In this document: positions 37,059 through 49,624 of the stretch, one piece after another | How positions within the stretch are numbered: the stretch's first letter is position 1 | Layout of the letters: each line of letters begins with the position of its first letter | NCBI RefSeq assembly: GCF_014633365.1 | Contig: NC_068351.1 | Location: 19,581,366-19,645,365, forward strand | DNA: 64,000 nt | Reading direction: 5' to 3' | From: Diospyros lotus | Lineage: Eukaryota; Streptophyta; Magnoliopsida; Ericales; Ebenaceae | The notes under the pieces: generated by a model | Seen by the model: the letters and a program-made list of their open reading frames with translations, nothing else | What the model was told of the DNA's origin: nothing | The model's database searches: none | Made by a program: the position numbers and the translations under genes

Positions 37059-37425
37059 CAATGACCTTTGGATGTCTTTGGGTGATTGGATTTCAAGTCC
37101 TTTTTGGTTTTGTTAGTTTCCAACTACTTGTAACCTTATACGAGCCATCATTGTTTTGTTTTGAATTTTTTATCAATTTTCTACGAATAATGCCAATTGT
37201 TATTGCATTGATTTATTTTGTAGAGGAAACATCTCTAATTAAGTCTCTGGGGATCGCAGGGCTTCAGGAGATTATAAGACAAAAAATAGTTAAGGGTGCA
37301 AAATATATCCAATACAATCCCTTCGATATTTATGTTAGTCTTAGTTAAAAAAATAGAGAAATATTCAAATAATTTGTATAAAAATTTTTATATACCTAAA
37401 TTGAAGGGATCACCCCTATTTATAA
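37059..37425. repeat. Duplicated unknown segment X, copy 2
   Basis: It begins exactly where the minus-strand LTR ends. The + strand stays open to 37,348 with a hydrophobic N-part (FGFVSFQLLVTLYEPSLFCF) and a helical tail (LGIAGLQEIIRQKIVKGAKY). It could be a captured host or organellar gene piece; I do not recognise it. Confidence 0.8.
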
Positions 37426-37489
37426 AGGTGATAATTAACAGCTATTTGTTTGGAGGTTGAAATTGTTGTTAGTTAACATACCTCAACCA

Positions 37490-37620
37490 AGACTTCATTT
37501 GAAAGTGCCTCCAAGAGATTGTTAGTCTCCCAGAGAGTCCATCTTTGGGCCTGGAAGATTACCAGAGGGTCTCCAAAAGACGTTACCGAGAGGGTCTCTC
37601 TCGGACTTTAATGATTTTTC
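37490..37620. repeat. Short family D-like fragment
   Basis: Contains AGAGATTGTTAGTCTCCCAGAGAG and CGAGAGGGTCTCTCTCGG-type words like those in the family D LTRs. Too short to define ends. Confidence 0.35.
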
Positions 37621-40236
37621 TATTTATTTTTTTGAACTTCTCTCGTGCTTTCTTTTAAGTTTTTTTTATTTCTTGAGCTTAATCTTTTGCAAGTGGATCA
37701 AGATCCAAAATACATTAATTATGATTTACAAATTTAAAAAATACAGAAGTCAAATAAATAACACAAAATCATCACTACACTAGGAACCCATTTTCCCTAC
37801 ATTTATTTGGCAGGTTGTCTGATATGGCCACTAAATGGGCTGGATGGCAATTATTATACATACGACTACGCAACCAACTTTGATAAACAACTCAAGTATA
37901 CGGTAACATTGTAGAGTCCCTCACACGTGGGATAAATGGGCAGACTGAGAGATGGATGGTCAAACTTCACTGCACAGCCGCTGCTGTTTCAATTATTATA
38001 CATAAACGCGCTTTGTGGACTTTTTTTTGTTTCCGAATCTTTGTGGACTTTTGCTATTTGCCGCTGTTCCTTTGTCTCGAGCACTAATGGGGTTAGGAGA
38101 GACAAGACTTTTTTTCAACTTATTTTCTACTCTTCTCTTTAATTTGCTTCTAGAATATAAATATAATCTCCTCAATAATAATAATAATGGGAAATATCTA
38201 TCATCTAATTAAACGTAGAAAAGATGATATAATTTATCTTAATTTAAAAGATATCAAAAGAATATGATATGTGCTTTTTCTAAGGAATAATGATCATTTA
38301 ATTGATCTTAATATCCCTTAAATGTCTCAAATCGCATAATTTTATTTATTAGAGTAGCGTTTGCTAAAATGAGTAACTTAAAAGTGTATCAAGATAAGTC
38401 TGAAATATTTTCTGAATCGAGATATAGAATGCTCAAGATAAGACTGGGAAGTATTTTAAGATTTTTATTAAACTGTTTCTTAAATTTTTTTTGAAATGCA
38501 CTAAAGAACACAAGTAATCTTATATATAAAAATTAAAATATACTTATCTACAGGGGGAGAGATAAGCATATCTTGAAAAATTAAGATAAAAATCATTAGA
38601 TAAATTTAACAAATACATTGGAAAGAACAAACATTCGAAATACTTATTATATCTGATATTTTTCACCACATATTTTGGTTAACAAACACTACCTAAAAAA
38701 TTTTTTATTTATAAATAACCCTGAAAAGTTTCTATATATATATATATATTATGAGTTTGAAGTTCACATGTAATTAGTGTTCTTATACCAAGAATCTGTA
38801 CGTAGGCCTACTTTGTAAGGACATTTTGGTATGGGTCCAGCACATTTTACATACAAGGAAGCAGAAAGTAATGGAAAAACCAAAACAAATGACTCAATTC
38901 CTGCTGATACCAACTAATGGGGTCTCATTTTCAGCTTCGGCTTCGGCTTCGAGTCTTAATTTGCATCCCTTGTTTGGAAGTGGGTTCCCAGGGGAATTCT
39001 TTGCACTTGTACTCTATTTTCACCTTCACCTTGTAAACTAATTAATCAAAGTATCAACTTTAATTGCTTCTATATATATATATATATATATTGATGAGAA
39101 TCAAACCATCAATCTCACTTTATTTTACTAATTATAGTTTGAAAAAGTGGTAAATACTTGTTCATAAAATTATCCATTAAAGTTAGTTTTTTAACTAATT
39201 TTTCGTGTACAAATAGCACCGTTGATGAAAAAACAAAATGCTATTTCGACACACTTTGTGTGACACTCGATATTAATGGTCTGTACTATTAATACTTAAA
39301 CAAGAGTATAGAAATTAATTTGGTGTTAGAAAAAAAAAAGAGCTTGGGGCTTGGCCACCTTAACTAACTTGTAGGCCCTAGCCAGCCTCCTTGAGTTGTT
39401 GCCTCATGCATAAATATTGACTCTTGATGATAAAGAGAGCACATTATCAGCCCATGTACTATCACTTCGGTTTGTTTGACAAATTATAATGACTTCTACT
39501 TTTGATTCCCTTAAGGGATAAGGAAACATGGGAAATGAATGTGATAAAGCTTTCACGGCTCCAAATATAGGAACATGGTCACAACTTCTTTTTGTGAAAA
39601 CAAAAGATTCCACTTACCACACACAACACAAAGAAAAAAACAAGATCGAAGTTACCCAATCGAATGTTTTGACAAGATTTTTAGATGGCTATATAATTTG
39701 TTTGTATGAGAAAATATAAAATTATGTAAAAAAAAAAAAAGAAATTTAACAATATGGAGTCTCATGTACATGTAAAGATATATTAAAGAAAAAATATTTT
39801 TCATAATGTATATAATATCAATAATGTAAAGTGAGACTTGTTATTCTAACATGATCACTAGTCATTCAATGGAGTACTATTCCTTTCAATAGGATAAAAA
39901 AATGACTTTAAAAAATTGAGTTTATGTAACGTTTAAAATTTTAACGTCGATAAATTGGGTGTATAGATAGGTCAAATTTTAAGTTCTTGAGTGTATGAAC
40001 CCACTTATATATGTAATCTACCCAAATATTCCTTAAACTAGAAGAAAAAAAAATATCAATGTGACTCATAATTAATTATAAATATATTACAATACTTTGG
40101 TGAAACCTTATTATATGAAAAATTCAACAGGAAAATAATCTAGCTTTGAAAAAGGTTTGAAACTGAGGGCGTATATAGTAGCGAAGCAATGTATCTAGCA
40201 TTCTGGATGCTACAGCTTTGGACCCCACGGGGCTGG
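37621..40236. other. TE-poor upstream region of the MYB gene
   Basis: AT-rich non-coding sequence with (TA)n tracts near 38,735-38,750 and 39,072-39,092. Short open frames (e.g. 38,826-39,041) are not convincing. Promoter-distal elements may lie here, but none can be identified. Confidence 0.6.
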
Positions 40237-40237
40237 C

Positions 40238-40248
40238 CTATATATATG
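40238..40248 (+). promoter_or_regulatory. TATA box of the MYB gene
   Basis: CTATATATAT lies about 90 bp upstream of the MYB start codon, a spacing compatible with a transcription start near 40,270 and a short 5' UTR. An inference from position only. Confidence 0.55.
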
Positions 40249-40334
40249 TCTTGCTGGGAAAAGTCCCGTCGCTTCACTGCTTTGGTTTGGAAGCTTGTTC
40301 AAGGCCTACTTGGAACCAGATATAGATTCCTTTC

Positions 40335-41510
40335 ATGTCTTTTCCAATGGAAGTAGACGTTCCTCGTAATCCTAGGTCGAGCAAAGGTAACAACAGCTCA
40401 TCATCAATCATCGTCGATGAAAATAACAATGTTGTTGGGCTCAGAAAAGGGCCATGGACTCTTGAAGAAGACACTCTTCTCATTCATTACATTGCTTGCC
40501 ATGGCGAAGGCCGCTGGAATCAGCTTGCAAAGCATTCTGGTAATCTAATTTTAATCTCTTTAATTAGCTAGCCAGGACTGACTTGAATTTAACTACAAGT
40601 CAACCCAACCTTTTAAGAACTTGGTTAAGATAAGGTGTAATCGATAATAATGATGTTTTCGCGTGGACTAATTAATTTGTGGGTTTTAAGGTTTGAGGAG
40701 AACCGGAAAGAGTTGCAGGCTGCGATGGCTGAATTATCTAAAACCGGATGTTAAGCGAGGCAACCTTACCACAGAAGAGCAGCTCTTGATTCTTCAACTC
40801 CAGTCCAAGTGGGGCAATAGGTAACAGTTAAATCTTTTATCAGTGAAGTTTTTGGTTTAGGATTTAGGGTTTTGTCATCCTTAATTTTCTAAATTTCTGT
40901 CCATTTGGTTGATTGAAGATGGTCCAAGATTGCGCAGCATTTACCGGGAAGAACAGACAATGAGATCAAGAACTACTGGAGGACTCGGGTGCAAAGACAA
41001 GCGCGCCATTTGAAGATCGATTCGAATAGCAAGGCATTCCAGCAAATAGTTAGGTGTTTTTGGATGCCAAGATTGCTTCAAAAGATTGAAGGTCAAGGAT
41101 CATCTCCTCCTCCAGCCATGCCATCCCAAAACTTGTCTTCTTCTATTCATCAAGTTTGTGCTAGTGAAGTACATAATCCTCATGATCCAAGTGACAATAA
41201 ATCAAGCTCAAGTACATCTTCATCGTCTTCACAATCCATGAACAATATTCCACATACCCTTCCCCTTTCAGATCATCAGTACCCGACAAGTCCATTCCGG
41301 GCCATGGGTGACACATTTCACTACGATGTGGACGACACTGCTGCAGGTTATGACACCACTACTGAAAGCTTCGGCAGCATACCAGCCATGGCAGCATTAG
41401 GGGACTTTGAAGATTCAAATTTTGTTTTTGGCGATGAGTTTTCTGATGGCTTGTGGAACATGGATGAATCTTGGCAGTTGATGAGGCAGCTGCAAGCCAA
41501 GGGAACATAG
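40335..41510 (+). CDS. R2R3-MYB transcription factor, subgroup-20 type
   Basis: Three exons (40,335-40,539, 40,691-40,820, 40,919-41,510; GT-AG) give 308 residues. R2 starts [12 protein letters not shown] at about residue 38 and includes [21 protein letters not shown]3 runs from about residue 88 to 138 with [20 protein letters not shown]. Introns sit at the two standard plant R2R3 positions. The C-terminal part has a WMPRLLQK motif just after the repeats, a Ser-rich run and an acidic end. A WxPRL motif there is the mark of subgroup 20 (Arabidopsis MYB2, 62, 78, 108, 112, 116), known for stress, jasmonate and phosphate responses. The canonical bHLH-binding motif in R3 is absent. A second in-frame Met lies at codon 5, but the first is the natural start. 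No defects seen; the exact ortholog is undetermined. Confidence 0.93.
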
Positions 41511-42570
41511 GGTCATTATTCACGGGATACTCTAAAATATTCTGGGACTATTAAGTTTTAAGATTTTGTTATTTTACATGTCATTGTATTTGAAAGTTAC
41601 AAAATAAGTTAATTTGCATTGATAGCTTTTGTGAAACTTAGCAGCTCCACCAAACCCATCTTTTGAATAGATGTAGACCTCAAATTGTAAGCTAAGATTC
41701 AAGATATACCCTTTGAAAAATTCACCTGGGTATGGATGGCAATAAGCCTTTTTTTTCTTTCTTTTCACTTTATAAAATAAAAATAATTGAAGAAGCATAT
41801 ATCAGAATCATCCCTTTTTGACCGTTACAAAATAAAAAGTTTCGTTCGTGAAGGGCATTAAGATATGATGTCGACAAGCAAAAACTGACATCAACATAGT
41901 TCATTAAGTTAACCTAGAAATGGAACAAAAAGAAGAGCAACAATGGATCGATGTGAAAGATGTTGAAGCTTCAGGTGCATGCATGGCATGGATTATGTAT
42001 ATTGATGGTGGTTGGCTAATGCAGCAATGTGAAAGGAGATCGAAAGAGATAGGTGCCCATTACCATTCATCATGACCAACTTTGATTACAAGTTGACTGC
42101 TAATCAAGTAATAATTAGGGATGTTCAGAGATTAATTATTAATCGAATTAATTAAACATCCTACCACACATGAACCACTCTGGGAAGTTTTTGATAACTC
42201 ACATTTACAAAAGAAAACTAATAGAAGAGAAAGAGAGAGAAGATAAGATTATATATCTCATTACCAAGAAAATAAGAATAAAATAAAATTAATTAATATT
42301 TGCTGAGTTAATGGAGGAATCAATGGGCAATGTCGGAATGAAATTCTTCATTTTTAGGGAGTACCCATCGCACCTTATTATATATTATTTGACCATAATT
42401 TATCATAATTAGAGTCATATGTTAATTTTTTTAAATTAGATGAGACTTTATTGTTTGTTTAGTGGATGGCACTTTTGTCGTATATTTATTTTTTCCCTTC
42501 CCTTCTATCAAAGTTCCTAACAACAATAGAAATGGGCGGCCATTGTCACTGTCAAGGGAGGCGTGGAGAG
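41511..42570. other. MYB 3' flank, no gene seen
   Basis: AT-rich non-coding DNA; holds the MYB 3' UTR. No clear repeat or gene. Confidence 0.6.
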
Positions 42571-42576
42571 ACTCAA

Positions 42577-42607
42577 CTCTCTCTCTCTGTCTCTCTGTCT
42601 CTCTCTC

Positions 42608-42638
<31 letters not shown>

Positions 42639-42640
42639 AT
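42577..42640. repeat. Compound microsatellite (CT)n(TA)n(TG)n
   Basis: CT-rich tract with GT interruptions, then TATATATA, then (TG)n. Confidence 0.95.
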
Positions 42641-43139
42641 AATATGATGATGATGCGATTCCGCTGAATTCCACCGAATTAAGCAGCAAATGGATCCGCA
42701 GTTTTTGAAAAATTTTGACGGCTTTCATGAAATCACTTCCCAATCCAATCAATCACATGATAATAATAACATCCATTTTGGAAACCATGAACTTGCAGCC
42801 ACCTTTATTGTGGTATCTTTCTTTCACTTCACCTTTCACGTTTCAAACGTATGAAGGCCACTACTACTACTTCTGCTTAATTATTCTCTTCGATTTGAAT
42901 GCCTCTTTAATTGATTTATTTATTTTTTTTTAATTTTTGCAAAGGGCACTTCTTTATTAATTGCTTTCTCTGTAAGAAAGAAGTATAAATTAAAAAAATG
43001 AATTCAAAGATACTTTTGAGGTAATATAAAATTATAACTTAATTTAAAAGTCTAAGATACTTTTGTTTTAGTTGTTTTATATAATAAAATTGCATAAATT
43101 CTCATAACTTATAACTTAATATAATTAAAGTTGAAAATA
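42641..43139. other. Non-coding stretch
   Basis: AT-rich; nothing supported. Confidence 0.5.
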
Positions 43140-44630
43140 GGGGTTTCTCCAAGATTGTTGTTGTAAAATTTTGTTAGCTTAAAAAGGGTTGAATTAAGCT
43201 TTTTTTACTCTTTTTTGAAAAATAAATGACTTAAATCTTAAAAGTAAAAATAAACTGAAATAATGCAACACACATGATATATAGTAATTCGACTATACCT
43301 ACTATTGATGTTCGATGCATTTGCCTCGAACATTAGATCTCACAAAAACAACCAAACTAACAGAAACCAATATACAAGAACAAAACCAAATGAAACTATC
43401 TACAAACAATAAAAGAAGAACAAGAACAAAATCTAGAAATAATCGATGCAACCAGTGAGAAGATCAAGCAATCACAAGAAAAAGAACACAAGGATTTATG
43501 TGTTCGGATTCAAATCGAATCATACTCACGGCAGGGGTTAGAACCCCTCATCAATCCACTATATCACAACCACTGGTACAACGATTTACAAGATTTATAC
43601 AAAGCTTCAATAGAATACACGCTCTATGATCCCAGAACATCCCATCTCTTGATCCTTACTTTCCCTTCCCTTTCCAATGATACGCACAAAGAAGAGAAAT
43701 GTACCTAGGGTTTCAGACAAAAGCACATCAAATTTCTAAAAGCTCGATCTGTCAATTTCCCTAATTTCCAACTTTATATACATTGGTAAAGGGACACGAA
43801 TGGAATTAACACAAAAGGATAAAATGCATGGGCTTCGGCTTGGGCTTGTTGGGCTACAGACACCAATGGCCCAAACCCAACTTATTTATATTAGGAACCA
43901 AAAAATTATTGAGTCACAACTTAACACCTATTCCACTATCTTAGCTTCTCACCAAAGATTTTGTCCAACTAACTTACTTGAGTAGATTTTAAAATAGGTT
44001 TAGGTACAAACCTTTACAACCATTATGTTGTGGGATGACCAAGAAGACTTTAAGCAATCATGCCTTAAGCATCATCAAAGAAATCTAAAGACCTGGAAAA
44101 GCTTAAGGAGTTTTTGGGGCAAAACTCATCCAAAAACCCAAAGAGTCTTCGGAGGAGTCATCCACGCTCAGCTACCCCAAAGACCCAAAAAGTTTTTGAG
44201 TAAACCCCTAAATCCTGAACGACCCAAAGAGTCTTCAGGGTCTTTGAGAGAGTCTCATTCTAAATGACACTCTTCGAGGAACTTGGTCCTTGAAGATGCC
44301 TTTAGACCCTCCAACGCCTCTCCACAGACTTTTCACCCGAAAAGTCAGGCCACCCGCATATGCCATGTGTCTTTCCTTGCCATAAGGCCCAATCCCTTAA
44401 GCTTATAAATACCCCCTGGATTCGTGCCCTCGAGATCTAGATCTAGCACCCAATGACCCAGACCTAACTCCTTAGATCCCAACCTATCCAAAGACACACA
44501 TCCGAACATTCACACACTTAACCCATACTTATTCTACCTTGTGCATCATAACATCCTCTAACTTTGCCATTGGAGGGCCAGCACTGGAGAGTTCCTCGCA
44601 TGCCTTCTAACTCATCTCAAGCCTCATTAT
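43140..44630. repeat. LTR-retroelement-like non-coding DNA
   Basis: Contains TTGTTGTAAAATTTTG near 43,157, a leader-like TGTTCGGATTCAAATCG near 43,500, a second TGTTGTGGGATG near 44,025, and a TATA-like GCTTATAAATACCCC near 44,400. Around 44,080-44,260 it is rich in AAGAGTCTTCGG-like words reminiscent of family D. Ends could not be paired, so the identity is tentative. Confidence 0.35.
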
Positions 44631-44639
44631 TCCTTTATG

Positions 44640-46466
44640 GGAATGGGTGTTTGATTATGATTGTTATCATAATGGGCGTATTTGGATTGGTTATAATCCA
44701 GCGGCTGTCCACCTGGCATGTCTAGGGAAGTCTGATCAATTTTTTCATTTTAGTGTTTCTAGTGATAGACTTTCTTCCCTTTTTTTCTTGACTGGTGTTT
44801 GTGCTAAAAATGAGGAGATGGACCAGGAGAGTTTATGGTGTTCCCTTCGGATAGTAGGTGTGGCTATCTCGAGTGATCCTTAGGTCCTTATGGGTTACTT
44901 TAATGTTTGTCATTATGTTTCAGAGATGCGTGGTGGTAATATTGGTGTCTCTTTGGGTATGCGTCGGTTTAATAATTTCCTTTTGGAGTTTCCACTTCAA
45001 GACTTAGTATATAGTGGCCCCACCTTAATGTGGAATAATAAGTGCTTAGGAGAGGATTGTATTTTTCGGAAGCTTGATAGAGTCCTTGTGAATGATGGTT
45101 GGCTTAGTAGGTTCTCGAATAACAAGGCTATCTTTCTACAAGCAGGGGTACCGGATCGTAGTCCTGTGGTGGTTAACTTGTTCGAGTCTATCTAGCCTAG
45201 GAGAGGCCTATTTCGCTCCCTTAATCACTTAACAGATCACCCCTTATTTCTTAACGAGGTGAGGGCATCCTAGGGTTTAGTGGTACGAGGCTATCCGATG
45301 TATCGTCTGGTTAGTAAGCTTAAGCCTATTAAAGGGGCTATGAAGTCCCTTAATATTTCCCATGGTCATATTACTAAGAGAGTCATGGATCTTAAGGCCA
45401 GGTTATATCAAGTTCGCAAAACCTCATCGATAATCCTAGTGATTTTGTTCTCCAGTAGAGAGAGTCTGAATTAAATAGGAGTTTGTTAGCTGCCCTATCC
45501 CAAATGTCAGATTTCCTTAGGGTGCACGTGTGTGTGCAGTGGTCTGCGAAGGGTGACAAATGCTCTCAGTACTTCTTCTAGTCTATGGTGGCTCAACATA
45601 ATTATGGGAAGATTTTTAGTCTGTAGAAGGATGATGGCACCATGGTGGACTCTAATGAGAAGGTAGTTGGGACTCTAGTGAACTATTACAAAAGTCTATT
45701 GGGTAGTAGTGCTTGGGTGTCGGTCTTTCACTTGAGAGTTATCGCCCTTATGTGGTCAAACAGGTGGCTAGTGATAGATGAGAGGGTCTTATAGCTCCTA
45801 TGACTCTGGAGGAGATTAGGCAGGTTCTGTTTAGCATGGGAGATGATAAAGCTCCAGGGCCTGATGGTTTAACGATCAAGTTCTTTAGGAGAGCCTAAGA
45901 TGTGGTGGGATCGAATGTGGTGGAGACTGTTAGGATTTTCTTTGGTACGGGTCGGTTATTGGGAGAGGTCAATGCCACAGTGATTAGCTTTGTCCCTGAG
46001 GTTTCCCTTCTGGAGTCTCCTGCTCAGCTTAGGCCAATCTCGTGTTGTAATGTCGTATACAAAATCATCTCGAAGATCTTAGCTAATAGACTGAAGGTAG
46101 TGCTTCCAGGCTTGATTGATGAGTCCCATGCAGCTTTTGTGCCAGGCTGATCCATAGGAGATAATGTCTTGTTAGCCCAAGAATTAGTGCATCAATACCA
46201 TCTTCATAGGGGCCTACCGAGGTGTGCAATGAAAGTTGACCTGACAATGGCTTACAATTCGGTGGAGTGGGATTTTCTTTTAGCGATCCCCCAATTGATG
46301 AATTTCCCATCGTAGTTTTGTGGTTGGATTCGTGAGTGTGACACCATTCCCTATTTCTCAATCAAGATAAATGGCCAACTGCATGGGTTTTTTTGGGGAG
46401 AGAGGGGCTTGAGGCAAGGAGACTCGCTATCACCTTATCTGTTTGTGATGGTCATGCAAGTGTTAG
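44640..46466 (+). pseudogene. LINE ORF2 remnant: endonuclease and 5' part of reverse transcriptase
   Basis: The + strand frame gives an APE-type endonuclease end (about 44,640-45,195): MGYFNVCHYVSEMRGG where the family has GDFN, and FRKLDRVLVNDGWL. The RT follows (about 45,480-46,466): DDKAPGPDGL near 45,850, LRPISCCNVVYKIISKILAN near 46,030, DESHAAFVPG, and RGLRQGDSLSPYLF near 46,410-46,445. Stops and frameshifts break the frame. The RT stops before its catalytic FADD block because an LTR begins at 46,467. ORF1 and the 3' end are missing. Order and motifs are those of plant L1-type LINEs. Confidence 0.88.
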
Positions 46467-48040
46467 TATAACACCCCGCTTTTCCCAAGCACGGCATCAA
46501 CCTAGGATTTCAGGAATATTGTTTTTCCACATACACTTATTCCATTTCTCAACAATCCCATTTTACCTGCTCAACCTATCAAACTCCACAAGAAATAAGC
46601 TAAGACAAGTAATAACATCACATATGTGGAAGCAAGATCGGAACCTGATATGGTATAAAACCTTAAATGCTCTATTCATATCATAAAACATCGTACCAAT
46701 ATTCAACATGACATCTTCAAAATAAAATACATGAAGACTAATTTCTCAGCAATAACAACTGAACAACCGAATACCTCTAAGATAAACAAAGATATGACAT
46801 AAATCGTCTAGAAATAGCAGCTATACCTTGATGAGCTCTTTTCCTTTAACACCGCTACTTCTACCTGGAACGTTTGAATATTCTAGGGATATAGTCCAAA
46901 TTAGATGCTGAATCATCTAAGTGAGAGTTCAAAAACATTTTCATGAATGTATGCAAGACCATGAATAAACTGACATATCCCGACATGTCCTAGCCCAAGA
47001 GAATCCCATATAGCGCTTAACCCATACCATGGAAAAAGAGAAATCTCTCTAAGGGCAACATAATCACATTGACGCATTGGCATAACACAATTCTAGCTTA
47101 AGAGGGACAACATCAACGTATTTCTCTGACACCTCGAGAACAATCGTTACCACTCCTGACATGGGAGGATCAAGGTCAACGTAGGAACCCAGCTCCCCAC
47201 AATCACGTCAGAGATTACGTTCCTACTCAGAAGCATCCTAGAAACACTACATATGTCCCATACACATGCTAATGCCATCACCACAACATGAAATGATGCA
47301 TTACATAAAATGACATTTCAATGAATCGTATTTAATGCACATGTATAAAATATTTTGGGATGAACCTCCCACATGAAAACAACCATTCATAGGTTAAACC
47401 ATTCACATGCAACAAAATCAGTTTTTCGATAGAACCACTCACCTTGAATATAATTCATAATGCCTCAAAATTCGTGCTCAACCTCGACTCTTGTGTTAGG
47501 CTTTTAAAGCCTTTTATATGCTTGCTTTGAGCTCAAAATGCGTGTTTAAATAATTTTAAGCATACTCTTCTAGTCTCAAATTAATTCTCAGAATTTTTCA
47601 AAAGCTTTCCCCATTTCCCCTCTATTTTTTCTTTTCCTCTTCTTCTCTCTCCTCCTCTTCCTTCTCTTTTCTTGATTTTTCTCTCCCTTGCGTCTTTTCT
47701 TCCTTGTGCCCAATGCCTATTTATACTTGTGTATGCTTGGGCTCGAAGTATATATATTATTTATTACATAATACTTCCTATGTGCTCCCATTGCTTTCAC
47801 CCACAGATTTTGGCCACACATCTATATATAAACATATATATATTATACATATATGGTTTATATAATTTATTATATAATTAAAATTATGAAAATTACATAT
47901 AAATCCATAAATGAGATCCTTAATCTCACTTGAACCATTGCACATTGCAATTACATCCTCAAATATTAAATTAATTTATATTACGATACTTAAAATCTAA
48001 AATTAATAAGTTCAAATTACTCGATACTAGTCCTGGATTC
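46467..48040 (+). repeat. LTR (family C, A-like) that truncates the LINE
   Basis: Begins TATAACACCCCGC (expected TGTAACACC with G-to-A). It contains the CTACCTGGAACGTTTGAATATTC block near 46,863, matching TGGCTAGAACGTTGAATGTTCC near 63,508 in the LTR at 63,027. An intact 3' terminus is not seen; gypsy LTR sequence begins near 48,040. An (AT)n-rich section lies at 47,820-47,880. Confidence 0.6.
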
Positions 48041-48860
48041 CGACCAAGCACTTGTGATGGCTCCAAGTGCGCCAACTCAGATCAACCAACAACCCTTCGC
48101 GGTTAATTTACCAAACAAAGGAAAGCGCACACAAAGAGTACGGGAAAATCCTAACCTTTTATTCAATCCGAGAATACAAAGGAAAATGGCTTGGGTTATG
48201 CTCTGTCTAAGAAGCTACCAAAAACGCCCACAAAGCCACATATATATAGGCTACAGAAATTACAAGCGGTTATGCCTTATAACCGTCCCTACTAGATCAT
48301 GGGGCCACTTGCACTACGTCCAGCAACCGTCTGTGGGCCGCATAGCCTGTCTGGCTGACACTTGTCGTAATCGCCCAACCACTCTGCGCATGCATGGCCC
48401 CCGCATGGCCACGCATGGCCATCATGGGCGTGCCATGTGCGGACATGCTCTGCACATTGCGGGACTGCTTGGGCCACGTCCCCACGTTGTTGCAACCGCT
48501 CCTGCCTGTTGGCCTTGCCACCTGCCATGGCGCACGGATTGCCCCCGTGTCCTGCACAACTCGGCCTACTCAGCTTGCCAGTGTGCCCGCACCCTTCGGC
48601 CCACGTGGCTGCCCTGTGGCATTCGCTCCACAGCATCAAGTCCAGCCCCAACCGTTGCCTTGTGTGCAGGCGCCTTGGCCACAAGGCCCATCCTGCCGCA
48701 CACTACTGCACCGACATGCCCACATGCTGCCACCATGGCACGACAGCCTTATGCCATCCAACACTTGAGTCTGTCATTTGCCCATCACCCGCCTTGACAC
48801 GCCACCCTCATGCCACAATGCTTCACCAGAGTCGGGCAAGTTCCGGTGAGCTTGTCAGAG
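48041..48860 (-). repeat. 3' LTR of minus-strand gypsy element
   Basis: It lies directly downstream of gypsy integrase/chromodomain on the minus strand. On that strand it carries a TATA-like GCCTATATATATGTGG (near 48,245) and AATAAAAGG (near 48,160), the U3-R-U5 layout. The 48,300-48,850 part is GC-rich and gives long but meaningless open frames on both strands. Borders approximate. Confidence 0.55.
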
Positions 48861-49624
48861 ATATTACAAACCACCCGCACCAAAAGGTTCTGACGCCCTC
48901 GTCGGAAGTGAAGACAAGTACCTCTGTATTACGTCTTCAAACTGCCATAAGGTTGTATCCCTCTCCAACTTTCTTCCCCCACTGGAGTTCCCTTCCACCT
49001 CACCAAGTACTGTACACGCCTATTCTTTTTGCTTCCCCCCAATGTGCGATGATCTAGGATTGCCTCAATCTCTCGATTATGTTGCACTCTGATTGTTGGA
49101 GGGGCCCTCTTGGCCTGCACCCGACCAGGAGTGTTGTCCTCGTAATAAGGCTTCAGAAAACTCACATGAAAAGTAGGATGTATTTTGAGTCTTTCGGGTA
49201 GTAACAATTTATATGCCACTGCACCAATTCACTTTACCACCTCGAAAGGACCATCATACCTAGGGATCAGCCCACGATGCACCTTCTTAGTAGTGATTTG
49301 CTTCCAAATTTGGGGAGTAAGTTTCAGCCATACTTTATCCCCAACAGCAAACTCCAAGGGTTGTCTCCCTTGATCCGCATATTTCTTCATGCGTCTAGCA
49401 GCTTTGTCTAAGCTGTCTTGTGCTTCTTCAAGCATGTCTTGCCTCTCTTTAGCAAACCGATATGCAGCTAGACATCTAGTGGCTGCATCAGTTCGGGTCA
49501 CTTCATGTGGTGTCAAGGGCTGCTGGCCCATTGCCAACTCAAACGAACTCCGCCCTGTAGAGGAAGACTTATGCAAGTTATAGCAAAATTGAGCAACATC
49601 TAGCAGACTCACCCAATTTTTCTG
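48861..49624 (-). pseudogene. Gypsy integrase C-terminus with chromodomain
   Basis: The minus-strand reading starts QKNWVSLLDVAQFCYNLHKS (integrase core end), continues through FELAMGQQP and DKVWLKL to the GPF block, then LKIHPTFHVSFLKPYYED and a chromodomain YLVRWKGTPVGEESW. One in-frame TGA at 49,229-49,231 splits an otherwise continuous frame; CGA is the likely ancestor. The 5' side is cut at about 49,624 by CACTA DNA. The chromodomain marks a chromovirus-type Ty3/gypsy. Confidence 0.88.

Noticed and set aside
36917..37348. 143-codon open frame as a single gene
   Set aside because: Its first half lies in an LTR and only the second half is segment X, so the join is accidental.
37770..37790. 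CACTACACTAGG as a further CACTA end
   Set aside because: No matching right terminus or subterminal array found nearby.
48054..48797. 247-codon + strand open frame, with overlapping frames on both strands
   Set aside because: Lies in the GC-rich gypsy LTR; long frames arise from composition, and the LTR landmarks explain it.
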